A program made the position numbers and the translations under genes. From Crossiella cryophila (GTDB taxonomy: Bacteria; Actinomycetota; Actinomycetes; Mycobacteriales; Pseudonocardiaceae): a stretch of 64,000 bases of DNA. The notes under the pieces are model-generated. The model saw only the letters and a program-made list of their open reading frames with translations. It did not search any database and was not told the DNA's origin. Positions 1 through 7,467 of this stretch are shown here, piece by piece (within the stretch, counting starts at the first letter, position 1; each line of letters starts with the position of its first letter). Where the stretch lies: NCBI RefSeq assembly GCF_014204915.1, contig NZ_JACHMH010000001.1, forward strand, positions 7,713,501 through 7,777,500, in the 5' to 3' direction.

Positions 1-242
1 GCGGGGAGCAGACAGCCGGTCATCAGGCGGATCCGCCTGGTCCGCGCGGCCACCGCGGCCAGGAAGGTGAGCGGATTCGGGCAGTACCCGCCGTAGGGAT
101 GCAGGTAGTGCTCGGTCATCTTGACGTGGCTGAGGCCAGCCTGGTCGGCGAGCGAACTCAGGGTGAGCACGTCGCGGAAGTACTCCTCAGCCGAACGTCG
201 CGCCGGCCTGCAGTCAGGCAGGAACGAGATTCCGTGTTCCAC
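1..242 (-). CDS. Luciferase-like flavin-dependent oxidoreductase, N-terminal part (cut by window edge)
   Basis: Only about the first 80 residues are present and the gene runs off the left edge. The reading GISFLPDC, then SLADQAGLSHVKMTEHY and RIRLMTGCLLP is typical of the first beta-alpha units of luciferase-like (LLM) flavin monooxygenases, in which the TEHY histidine lies near the flavin. I chose the GTG at 242 because GGAGG sits 8 nt upstream; another GTG at 257 overlaps the stop of the preceding protease gene. It is the last visible gene of the leftward azole-peptide operon, so a tailoring oxidation of the peptide is plausible. The substrate cannot be told from this fragment. Confidence 0.75.
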   Translation of the reverse strand, partial: MEHGISFLPDCRPARRSAEEYFRDVLTLSSLADQAGLSHVKMTEHYLHPYGGYCPNPLTFLAAVAARTRRIRLMTGCLLP

Positions 243-256
243 AGGACTGGCCTCCA

Positions 257-1054
257 CTAGATCACCGCGAACAGGAAGAAGACGAGGTGGGCGACGACCA
301 GGGGCAGCAACTCGGGCACCTGCCAGGCGAGCAGGCCGTGCACGACCCCCATCACCAACGCGCCGACCACCGGGAACATCGCCGCCCGCCAGGAGGACAT
401 GAAGAACACCTGCATCCCGACGAAGAGCACGGTCGAGGCGAGGATGGCGACCACCGGACCCGCCGGGCGAAAGGTGTTGAGCAGGATTCCCCTGAACACC
501 ACCTCCTCACAGCCGACCTGGAGGCTGACCACGCAGACCGCCGCGGGCAGGGGCAGCACCTGGAGCGTGGCGAAGTGGTGCCGGAGCCAACCACCCCGGC
601 CCACGGCGAGCCAGCTCTTGACCGTGGCCGGGCCAGACCGCGGCGAGTCCGTCGCGCCGGAGGGGCGGCTCCCCGAGAGCGCCCGCCGCCGGTTCCAGCG
701 CAGGGACGCCTCGATGAGCAGTCGGCAGAGGAAGGAGGCCAGCGCCATCTCGCCGATGCCGAGTAAGGCGCCCAGCACTATCAGGGTCGGTGACACGCTG
801 CCGAGACCGGCTTCGGCCAGCGAGATTCCGGTGACCCCCAGGAGAATGACCACCACGGCGAGATGGCTGACGGCGGCGGCCATCAGCTCCAGCACCCCGC
901 CGACCTCACTCCGGTCGTACCGGCTCACGAAGTTCACCCGCTGCGCGAGCCGCTGGGCGCCGGCGAAGAGCCACTGCTTGCAGTAGCGGTAGTACAGCAC
1001 CACGAATGCCGCTGCCAGCAGGAACTTCCCCAGCCACGGCAATGCGGCGCTCAT
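257..1054 (-). CDS. CPBP-family intramembrane protease, motif 2 degenerate
   Basis: A 265-residue membrane protein with several hydrophobic segments. It keeps the first CPBP/CAAX-protease motif (EEVVFRG, E183-E184-R188) and a third-motif His (H256). In the second motif, normally F-x-x-x-H, it reads FVGMQ, so Gln215 stands where the catalytic His should be. It may therefore be inactive or act as a partner of the intact paralogue just upstream, whose stop overlaps this start as ATGA. CPBP proteins in peptide-bacteriocin clusters serve in leader cleavage or self-immunity; which applies here is inference. Translation from an upstream in-frame ATG at 1741 would pass through a sequence that is not a protein domain, so the ATG at 1054 is preferred. 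Confidence 0.85.
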   Translation of the reverse strand: MSAALPWLGKFLLAAAFVVLYYRYCKQWLFAGAQRLAQRVNFVSRYDRSEVGGVLELMAAAVSHLAVVVILLGVTGISLAEAGLGSVSPTLIVLGALLGIGEMALASFLCRLLIEASLRWNRRRALSGSRPSGATDSPRSGPATVKSWLAVGRGGWLRHHFATLQVLPLPAAVCVVSLQVGCEEVVFRGILLNTFRPAGPVVAILASTVLFVGMQVFFMSSWRAAMFPVVGALVMGVVHGLLAWQVPELLPLVVAHLVFFLFAVI

Positions 1055-1842
1055 CGGAGGACCTGCCGCGTCCGGGGCAGATCCGGCGCCAGCCGCTGGC
1101 ACCGCCAGACGTGCAGGTTGAACAGCGCGTGCGCGAGCGCCGGGGCGAGCACGGCTCCAGTGGTCAGAGCCAGCCCCAGTGCGACCGCGGCCAGCGGGAG
1201 TTTGGCCAGCACCTGGTCCCAGCCGAAGAACACGTGCGTCAGCGCGAACAGCACGGTGACCGCCACGGCGCCCAGCCACTGCGTGCCCTCGGGCAACAAC
1301 TGGGTGAGGCGGATCAGCAGCCCGCGGAAGACGATCTCCTCCAACACCGCCACACCCAGCAGCCAGCCGAGCCCGACCCGATAGTCCTCGGCGCTGGGCG
1401 CGAAGCTGCCGGTGACCTTGAAGATCCCGATCGTGCGGCGCCGGGCCGCCTGATCCCCCAACGGGACCGGCCGGACCCGGTGCACCCCCTCGCCCCCACC
1501 GCGCACGGCCCGTCGGCGTGTGTTCCCGCCACGGCGGCCGGACAGTCCACGCAGGATCGCACCGTCCGCCCAGATCACCGCCACTCCCCCGGCGAGCCCG
1601 AGCGGCACCGCCAGCAGGGTCGCGCCGATGCTGCTGGTCAGGATCCCGGCGGGCCCGAGCAGGAGCAGACCGCAGCCGCAGAGCACGGCCATGGTGACCA
1701 CGTGCGCGGGCAGGAAGCCGACGCCGAAACGTTCCAGCCACCTCGTGCGCAGGTGGGCGGCGAGCGTCAGGCAGCCCATCCCCAACAGGGCTAGCACGGC
1801 GAGGGCATACGCCTGCTGCTCAGGGGTAAGGGTGTGGATCAT
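1051..1842 (-). CDS. CPBP-family intramembrane metalloprotease
   Basis: A 263-residue multi-pass membrane protein with all three CPBP (CAAX protease, PF02517-type) motifs: EEIVFRG (E168, E169, R173), FALTH (H203) and APALAHALFN (H238). Residues about 100-135 are a charged loop between membrane segments. The ATG at 1842 lies inside the 3' end of the YcaO gene (23-nt overlap), so the two are translated from one message. Family members cleave prenylated proteins or bacteriocin leaders, or confer immunity. In a TOMM operon, leader removal or immunity is the natural guess. Confidence 0.88.
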   Translation of the reverse strand: MIHTLTPEQQAYALAVLALLGMGCLTLAAHLRTRWLERFGVGFLPAHVVTMAVLCGCGLLLLGPAGILTSSIGATLLAVPLGLAGGVAVIWADGAILRGLSGRRGGNTRRRAVRGGGEGVHRVRPVPLGDQAARRRTIGIFKVTGSFAPSAEDYRVGLGWLLGVAVLEEIVFRGLLIRLTQLLPEGTQWLGAVAVTVLFALTHVFFGWDQVLAKLPLAAVALGLALTTGAVLAPALAHALFNLHVWRCQRLAPDLPRTRQVLR

Positions 1843-3181
1843 GATGCTGGAACCCCCCGTAGGCGGCGAATCGAGGATGGGCGGCCGCGGGCGCGCCAGG
1901 CAGCGGGAGGCTGAGGGTGTCCGGGGACCAGACCCGGCTGACCCGGAAACCGAGCTGCCGGATGTCCACCGTGGTCAGATCGGCGTGGTAGAGCCGTTTG
2001 CCGCTGTCCCGGAACGCCCGTACCAGCCCGGCCACCTGCGCGCGCACCGGCCGGTCGTCGTCATCGGGGAGGTCGGAGGCGGCCGCCTGCGCGCAATCGG
2101 CGAAGCGGCGCTCGACGGTCTTCGCCGGATCGGCGCCCGCATAGCGGACGACGTTGCTCTCCAGGTCGTAGATCGCGTTCTCGTCGTGCTGGTGGTCATC
2201 CACCGGCCTGCCCTCGGCGGTCACCGCGGAGATCACCGCCAGATGTCCGACGCCGGTGGCCTCCAGCAACGCCTTGTACATCGCCCTACCGAGTCGGCCG
2301 TCGACGCCGAGACCGACCACGATCGCGGGGAAGGCGCCGGGCGCCGCACGCAGCAGGCAGGCCACGACATGTCCGGGCAGGTCGGGACTGGGCAGCAGGT
2401 GGAATTCCGGCTGTCGGGCACCCGCGGGCCAGTAGGTGCCGAGGAGGCGGCGCAGCGCGTGGGTGCGACCGTCACAGGCGATCCGCGTGCTGGGCGTGGC
2501 ACCGTGCCAGTGTCCGATGGCGGCGTCGATCTGCACCGCCTCATGCAGGGCGGACAGCAGGGCCGCACCGCTGGTGGTGTGCGCGGCGGTACCCGTGGTC
2601 ACCGCCGCGTTGAGCCACGGCTCGCCCTCCAGGTCCCTGATGACGTAACCGACCAGGAACAGCTGTGCCGGTACGTGCGTCCGGCCCGGCGCCGACAGTG
2701 AGTCGACCTCGATCCAGCCCAGCGGCGCGTCCGGATCGGGCCGCTGGAACGGGAACCCCGGACGGGCGAGCTGCTCGTCGGTGAACAGCCGCACCGCGTC
2801 GAGGCCGAGCACCGGCAGACCGTCGCGCGCCATTTCCTTGGCCGAACGGAAAACGACCGGGTGCCGCCCGCTGACCGCCGCGACGTATCCCGCGTAGCGC
2901 TCCACGGTCTCGCCCAGGGTTCGGATGTGACTCTCGAAGGGCAGCACGCCGTAGCCGCCGATGTGGTAGCTGCCGGGTTTCGGCGCGGGCTGGTCCCGCA
3001 GCACATGCACGCCGGTGAGGTCTCCGCCGGCGCACATCACGCGCGGCCCGGACCGGGGCCCGTACATGAAGGACATGGCCTGGGTAAGGCCGCAGAGCGA
3101 GCCGTGCATGCGCCGGTGCAACGCCGCGACGCGCTGGCCAGGGTCGACGCCGATGTGCACGTCCGGGATCGTCGGCGGCAT
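1820..3181 (-). CDS. YcaO-domain azoline-forming cyclodehydratase
   Basis: A 453-residue YcaO protein. YcaO enzymes use ATP to activate peptide amides so that Cys, Ser or Thr side chains cyclise to thiazolines or oxazolines. Visible signatures are the Glu-rich nucleotide-binding segments (LGETVERYAGY near residue 95; ALHEAVQIDAAIG in the middle; ENAIYDLESNVVRYA later) and the C-terminal PHPYP, an exact PxPxP tail that marks azoline-forming members rather than thioamide or amidine formers. The start overlaps the stop of the E1-like partner as TGATG, giving a tightly coupled pair. Together with the Cys-rich precursor this is the core of the azole machinery. It would be the TbtG/LazE-type component if the cluster is thiopeptide-like. 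Confidence 0.95.
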   Translation of the reverse strand: MPPTIPDVHIGVDPGQRVAALHRRMHGSLCGLTQAMSFMYGPRSGPRVMCAGGDLTGVHVLRDQPAPKPGSYHIGGYGVLPFESHIRTLGETVERYAGYVAAVSGRHPVVFRSAKEMARDGLPVLGLDAVRLFTDEQLARPGFPFQRPDPDAPLGWIEVDSLSAPGRTHVPAQLFLVGYVIRDLEGEPWLNAAVTTGTAAHTTSGAALLSALHEAVQIDAAIGHWHGATPSTRIACDGRTHALRRLLGTYWPAGARQPEFHLLPSPDLPGHVVACLLRAAPGAFPAIVVGLGVDGRLGRAMYKALLEATGVGHLAVISAVTAEGRPVDDHQHDENAIYDLESNVVRYAGADPAKTVERRFADCAQAAASDLPDDDDRPVRAQVAGLVRAFRDSGKRLYHADLTTVDIRQLGFRVSRVWSPDTLSLPLPGAPAAAHPRFAAYGGFQHHDPHPYP

Positions 3182-4242
3182 CAGGCACCTTCCCCGATCC
3201 AGGCCCTGGCGTCGAAGTAGAGCGAGGCGTCGTCACGTTCGACCACGGGTCCGCAACCGGCGCAGCCGGGCAGCCTGAGCACCTCGTGGTACCCCATCTC
3301 CATCGTCGGCAGGTACACGCTGAGGCATTTCTCGACGGTGAACGTGGTCCCCGTGTGCAGGTAATTCACCGCTTCCAACGCGACGTGCGCCGCGAGCAGG
3401 CCGAGCAGCGGCCCGAACACCGGTGGGCTGCCCAGCCGCACGGACCCTTCGGTGAGCGCGTTCTTGTACCGCTGATAGGCACTGCCCTCCCGCAGGTTCA
3501 TCGAGACCCTGGTCTCGAAGCACTCGAAACAGGCGGACCGGCGAGGCAGGATCGTCGGCCCGATCAACAGGAACGGGCCGTCGACCGCGGAGTGCAGCCA
3601 GGGGAAGCCGACCTCGGCCGAGAGCCGGTTCAGCGCGCGCAGGCGCAGCGGGTTGACCGTGGTCTCCGCGAGCAGGACCAGGTCGCCCTGCCATTGCCGC
3701 GCGGCCTCGGCAGCCTCGGCCAACGCCATCCCGTCGGTGGCCCCTGCGCGTTCCAGGTCCAGCACGGCCTGCCATGCGGGATCCGTGGCGGGGACGATCC
3801 CCGCCTGCTCACCCGCGCCAGCGGGCCCCAGCTCGGCCAGGATCCGCGCACCGAGGTCGTGGTCGCCGACCAGGTGGATCGGCGTGTCCACGGTCGCTCC
3901 CGCCAGGTCCGAGGTGAGCGTGTCCACCCGGTCCAGGTACGCCTCGAGCGCGCTGGCCGACTGTTCCTCGATCAGGTTCAGTTGGTCGAGATGGTCGACC
4001 AGTGCCTCGACCTCGGCCCTGGGCACCCCGGCCTGCTTGGCGATCTCACCCCGTGACCGGGTGCCGTCGAGGCTGGAGACCAGGGTGAACAGGGTGTTCG
4101 ACCCGGCGTGGTCGGTGAGGGTGTACGACTCGGCGTTCCACACCCCGGAACGCAGCTCGACGACATCCGGGCTGTGCCCGATGACCGAGACGGACCTCTT
4201 CAACCGCAGTTGTTTACTCCTGCGCAAGGAAATCTCCCCCAT
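3181..4242 (-). CDS. TOMM E1-like (ocin-ThiF-type) leader-binding partner of YcaO
   Basis: A 353-residue protein. Residues about 12-95 form a winged-helix RiPP recognition element (RRE) that should bind the precursor leader. The rest is a reduced ThiF/E1-like fold. Two CxxC pairs, C238-C241 (CFEC) and C327-C330 (CAGC), fit the structural zinc site of this family (bacteriocin cyclodehydratase domain proteins such as TbtF). It delivers the precursor to YcaO. No strong ribosome-binding site precedes the ATG, and 36 nt separate it from the radical SAM gene, so a downstream start is possible; the first residues are basic and not conserved. Confidence 0.9.
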   Translation of the reverse strand: MGEISLRRSKQLRLKRSVSVIGHSPDVVELRSGVWNAESYTLTDHAGSNTLFTLVSSLDGTRSRGEIAKQAGVPRAEVEALVDHLDQLNLIEEQSASALEAYLDRVDTLTSDLAGATVDTPIHLVGDHDLGARILAELGPAGAGEQAGIVPATDPAWQAVLDLERAGATDGMALAEAAEAARQWQGDLVLLAETTVNPLRLRALNRLSAEVGFPWLHSAVDGPFLLIGPTILPRRSACFECFETRVSMNLREGSAYQRYKNALTEGSVRLGSPPVFGPLLGLLAAHVALEAVNYLHTGTTFTVEKCLSVYLPTMEMGYHEVLRLPGCAGCGPVVERDDASLYFDARAWIGEGA

Positions 4243-4278
4243 TCGGTGTCGGCTCGGCGCCGACGGGCGGTGCTGCGG

Positions 4279-5493
4279 TCAGCCGAAGACAGCGCGTGCG
4301 GTGGTGGCCTGCTTGCCTTCCCGTGGCGCTGCGGCGAACTGCAGGTCGATGAACGCCTCGGCCACCTTCTCCTTGGGCAGCCGCACTCCGCGCTGGTCCC
4401 GCACGAGTCCGGCGACCCCGTCCAGGAAGCTGGTGAGGTGTCGCACAGCGGGTAGTTCCAGCACCTTCTCCAGCGGGACCCCGCCACGCTCCAGCCAGTT
4501 GTCCGCGAGCGCCCCCTCGAAGGTGGTCAGGGACTGGTACATGAGCCTCGGTGCCACCGCGTCGGAGGCGACCGGGTGCCGCTCGGCCACCGCGAAGGGA
4601 TCGCGGTTGTAGGCCGCGAGCCTGCCCCGCGGTGCGGTGCTGAAGGTGCCGTCGAGCAGGGATCCCGCCTCGGAACCGAAGCCGACCCAGTCCATCTCCA
4701 GCCGGAAGTAGGCGAGGTCGCTGTGGCAGCGGAGCCTGCCGAAGTGGCTCATCGCGTACTCGGGAAATCCCGCGCCGGTGAGCAGGCCCCGTCCCAGCCG
4801 GTATGCCTGCTTCTGTTCAGCGCGCAGGATCTGGCTGTCCCCGCGTGCCATCTGGCGCCGCAGCACCGTGCCGACAGCGGGCCGGAACGGGTACAGGGCG
4901 ACGTGGGTGACCGGCAGGCTGAGTGCGGCGGTCACCGAGTGCTCGACCTCGCCGAGGTCCTCGCCGGGAAAGCCGCACATCAGATCGATGTTGAGATCGG
5001 TGAAACCCGCCTCTGCGGCGAGGTGGAAGGCGCGGCGTGCCGACTCGGCCGTGTGCGCGCGGCCGAGGGCTCGGAGTCGTGGGTCATGGAAGGACTGGAC
5101 GCCGCTGCTCATCCGGAAGAAGCCGATGTCGCGGAAGGCCGCCAGTTTCTCCGCGGTGAGGGTCTCCGGGCTGCACTCGATCGTCGACTCACGGAGGTCG
5201 GTTAGGTCCAGCACTTCGTGCAAGGCCGCGCCAATCCGGTGGATCTCCTCGACGGTCAGGATGCTGGCCGTGCCGCCGCCCCAGTAGTGGATGACCGGCT
5301 GGTAGCCCTGGTCCCGCAGTTCGGCGCCCCGCTGCCGGATCTGGCGGCACAACGCGTCCACATAGGACACCCGGTCGGGATCCTTCGCTCTGCGAAGCAG
5401 GTCCGAGGTGGGGATTTCGGTCACCCAGTCGCAGAAGTGGCACTTCGACATGCAGAAAGGCACGTGCACGTACACCAGCAGTGGGCGCGACAT
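4279..5493 (-). CDS. HemN-like radical SAM enzyme (putative class C methyltransferase)
   Basis: A 404-residue radical SAM protein. The cluster-binding CxxxCxxC is C14-C18-C21 (CMSKCHFC), preceded by the YVHVPFC typical of coproporphyrinogen oxidase (HemN/HemW) relatives; GGGT follows near residue 72. HemN-like proteins in azole and thiopeptide clusters (TbtI, NosN) transfer a carbon from SAM to aromatic or thiazole carbons. That makes azole C-methylation the likeliest role, though the family also contains HemW-like chaperones. AGGGG precedes the ATG, which is 3 nt after the SagB-type stop. Confidence 0.88.
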   Translation of the reverse strand: MSRPLLVYVHVPFCMSKCHFCDWVTEIPTSDLLRRAKDPDRVSYVDALCRQIRQRGAELRDQGYQPVIHYWGGGTASILTVEEIHRIGAALHEVLDLTDLRESTIECSPETLTAEKLAAFRDIGFFRMSSGVQSFHDPRLRALGRAHTAESARRAFHLAAEAGFTDLNIDLMCGFPGEDLGEVEHSVTAALSLPVTHVALYPFRPAVGTVLRRQMARGDSQILRAEQKQAYRLGRGLLTGAGFPEYAMSHFGRLRCHSDLAYFRLEMDWVGFGSEAGSLLDGTFSTAPRGRLAAYNRDPFAVAERHPVASDAVAPRLMYQSLTTFEGALADNWLERGGVPLEKVLELPAVRHLTSFLDGVAGLVRDQRGVRLPKEKVAEAFIDLQFAAAPREGKQATTARAVFG

Positions 5494-5496
5494 CGC

Positions 5497-6417
5497 CTAC
5501 CCCTGCCAGCCGAGCACGGAGGTGTGCAGGACGGCGGTCAGCACACCGTCGAGGCCGAGTACCTCGTTCACCTCGTCGTCGTAGAAGCCGGCACAGTCGA
5601 CCGAGCCCAGTCCCAGCGCCGCGACGGTCAGATGCGCGTTCTGCGACATGCCACCGATCTCGTGCAGGACGAACCGCATTCCCCTCGGTCCGTACTTTCG
5701 CATCGTCCGCCACGGCCGGGCCACGTAGCAGAGCACCGCCGCGGCCGAACTGATGGTGATCTGGTCGTCCGGGATGGCGAAGCACCCGGACAACCTGGCC
5801 AGCACACCCGCGTCGCCCACCTGGACGAGACCGTCCAGCCGGGGCGCGTAGCGGTACACCGCCGGGCTGAGGCCGGTGATGTTCAGCGCCGCCACCCACA
5901 GCTCGACCGGGTACAGGCCGCCCGCACTCGGCACCGTGCGGAATCGGTAGGTCACCGTGCCACCGCGCATCAGGTCGACGTCGCCTTCGGCGGTGATCGC
6001 ACCCACGTGGCGCAACAGGGTGGCCAGTTCGGGCAGGCCGACGGGATCCCCGCTGTAGGTACGGGTGCTGCGCCGCCTGGACACGGCCTCCCCCAGCTCA
6101 AGCCGGGTACGGATGTTCGGCGGCAACTGGACGATCTCGTCATCCCGGAGAACCTCGGTGTCCAGTTCGGCCAGGGCGGCTACTGTCGGGTCGGCGAAGT
6201 AGGCGCTCGCGGACAGCGCGGACTCCCGGTCCCACCGCCGCAGCCTGCCACCGACCAGGAACTCCTCGGCCGGGCGCGGCAACCCGTTGGCGGAGAGGTT
6301 CTCGAACCTCAACTGGTGGGTGCGCAGACCGGAGGCGTGTACATCGGGACTGACCGCCCGGTAGCTGGTGCAGGAGATGGCTGCCTGTCTGAGATCACTC
6401 GCGGAAAGTTCGGTCAT
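5497..6417 (-). CDS. SagB/McbC-type FMN-dependent azoline dehydrogenase
   Basis: A 306-residue nitroreductase-fold protein. The segment SRRSTRTYSG and the following SAGGLYPVELWV are signatures of the SagB family, which uses FMN to oxidise azolines to aromatic thiazoles or oxazoles. The C-terminal part (LHEIGGMSQNAHLTVAALGLGS) matches the usual end of the fold. I chose the ATG at 6417 because GGGAG lies just upstream; the 52 codons before it have no family likeness. Its presence predicts that the product carries fully aromatic azoles. Confidence 0.9.
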   Translation of the reverse strand: MTELSASDLRQAAISCTSYRAVSPDVHASGLRTHQLRFENLSANGLPRPAEEFLVGGRLRRWDRESALSASAYFADPTVAALAELDTEVLRDDEIVQLPPNIRTRLELGEAVSRRRSTRTYSGDPVGLPELATLLRHVGAITAEGDVDLMRGGTVTYRFRTVPSAGGLYPVELWVAALNITGLSPAVYRYAPRLDGLVQVGDAGVLARLSGCFAIPDDQITISSAAAVLCYVARPWRTMRKYGPRGMRFVLHEIGGMSQNAHLTVAALGLGSVDCAGFYDDEVNEVLGLDGVLTAVLHTSVLGWQG

Positions 6418-6452
6418 CGGCTTCTCCCGGCGGTGGCAGGTTTCGGGTGGCC

Positions 6453-7001
6453 TCAGTCGTCGACGAGTTCGACCGGCGGCACCCCACGACGGAGGGCGAT
6501 CATCTGGTCCTTGAGTTGTTCCTGGGTCACTGGGCGCGCGTACCGGCCGAGTTTGAAGGTGGCGTGCGCCCACTCGTTGAACTCGATGAGACCGAACCGG
6601 TTTTCCTGTGCGTCGTGCACCGAGGCGCCCATGCCCAACGAGTCGCCCGCCTCCTCGGTGGCGAACGGGCTCTCCTTGAACGACTCCCGGAACTCGGGCC
6701 GGATCTTCTTCGGGATGCTGAGTTCGTAGGGGCCGGCGATCACCGAACCACCCAGGTCGGTCAGCCGCCCCAGCGACTCCTCCAGGCTCTCGACGGCGAA
6801 GTAGACCGTCACGGGCTCGCCGGGGAACCGTTTCTGCGAGACGACCAGCAACACGCCGTCACTGGACACTGGCGCGTGATAAGCGATGGCGTGCGAAAGA
6901 TTCCGCGCCAGCGGCACACCGAGCATCGTTTGATAGAACTCGATTCCCGCTCCGACGTCATCGACGGGAACATTGATAATGGCAGGCTTGAACAGCTCCA
7001 T
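6453..7001 (-). CDS. VOC (glyoxalase/bleomycin-resistance fold) protein
   Basis: A 182-residue vicinal-oxygen-chelate protein: INVPVDDVGAGIEFYQTMLGVPL begins the first beta-alpha-beta-beta-beta unit, and ENRFGLIEFNEWAH closes the second half with the usual metal-ligand Glu region. It is the first gene after the precursor, 96 nt downstream, in the same direction, with GAGGTG before the ATG. VOC proteins either bind and sequester small molecules (resistance) or catalyse metal-dependent chemistry. They are not standard TOMM machinery, so this is an accessory tailoring or self-protection gene of unknown substrate. A longer ORF upstream to 7076 has no family likeness. Confidence 0.85.
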   Translation of the reverse strand: MELFKPAIINVPVDDVGAGIEFYQTMLGVPLARNLSHAIAYHAPVSSDGVLLVVSQKRFPGEPVTVYFAVESLEESLGRLTDLGGSVIAGPYELSIPKKIRPEFRESFKESPFATEEAGDSLGMGASVHDAQENRFGLIEFNEWAHATFKLGRYARPVTQEQLKDQMIALRRGVPPVELVDD

Positions 7002-7097
7002 GGCACCACACCTCGATCGATGAATTCCGGGACCGCTGCCCGCACCGGCGGCCGGGTGGGACACAGACGGCCCCACCCGGGATTCACATCGCCGGCA

Positions 7098-7280
7098 TCA
7101 CGCCGACGCCGCGGTCACCGGCCGCACGATCGAACCGCAGGAGCAGCTCGTGCAACCAGCGCATGAGCAGCATCCGCCGGGGACGAGCATTCCGACGCTC
7201 GCACTCTGGCCGAACGCGGCGAGCGCCGGTTGTGCGGAAACACTCCGGTGCTCGACGAACATCACCGTTTCCAGCTTCAT
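7098..7280 (-). CDS. Azole-modified peptide (TOMM) precursor
   Basis: A 60-residue peptide. Residues 1-36 are a Cys-free leader beginning MKLETVMFVEHRS and ending MLVPGG. The core then reads CCSCAGCTSCSCGS, with Cys at 37, 38, 40, 43, 46 and 48 interspersed with Ser and Thr, followed by a ten-residue tail IVRPVTAASA. The GG before C37 is the natural leader boundary. GAGGTG lies 6 nt before the ATG at 7280, an excellent ribosome-binding site. It is the first gene of the operon that encodes cyclodehydratase, leader-binding partner, dehydrogenase and radical SAM enzyme, so it is the substrate. Longer in-frame readings lack a leader-like start. The core has more Cys than Ser/Thr, so thiazoles should dominate. 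Confidence 0.93.
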   Translation of the reverse strand: MKLETVMFVEHRSVSAQPALAAFGQSASVGMLVPGGCCSCAGCTSCSCGSIVRPVTAASA

Positions 7281-7341
7281 CGATTTCACCTCCTCTGCCT
7301 GAATCGCACCACGGGTGAACAACGGCGACGCTAGCGATCCT

Positions 7342-7371
7342 GGGGCTGCGGCGGATATCCCGCAGAACCCC
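7342..7371 (-). promoter_or_regulatory. Hairpin in the leader of the azole-peptide operon
   Basis: GGGG (7342-7345) plus CTGCGG (7346-7351) pair with CCGCAG (7360-7365) plus CCCC (7368-7371), with a two-base AA bulge and an 8-nt loop. On the minus strand it lies 60-90 nt before the precursor start and after the end of poxB. No T-run follows on that strand, so it is more likely a structured 5' leader than a factor-independent terminator. Confidence 0.35.
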
Positions 7372-7467
7372 AGTAAAAACCAAGGAGTCGCACAGTTGAC
7401 AAAAGCCCGATTCGCGGGGAGAGGAGGACCGGTGCGCCCGCCATGGTCGGCCGCACCGGCGTGAGTT

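Noticed and set aside
1055-1741. A 494-residue start for the second CPBP protease
   Set aside because: The extra N-terminal sequence overlaps the upstream protease in another frame and has no family likeness; the ATGA junction gives the proper start.
7395-7400. TTGACA on the plus strand as a promoter
   Set aside because: No -10 at a suitable distance and no rightward gene follows; both flanking genes are leftward.
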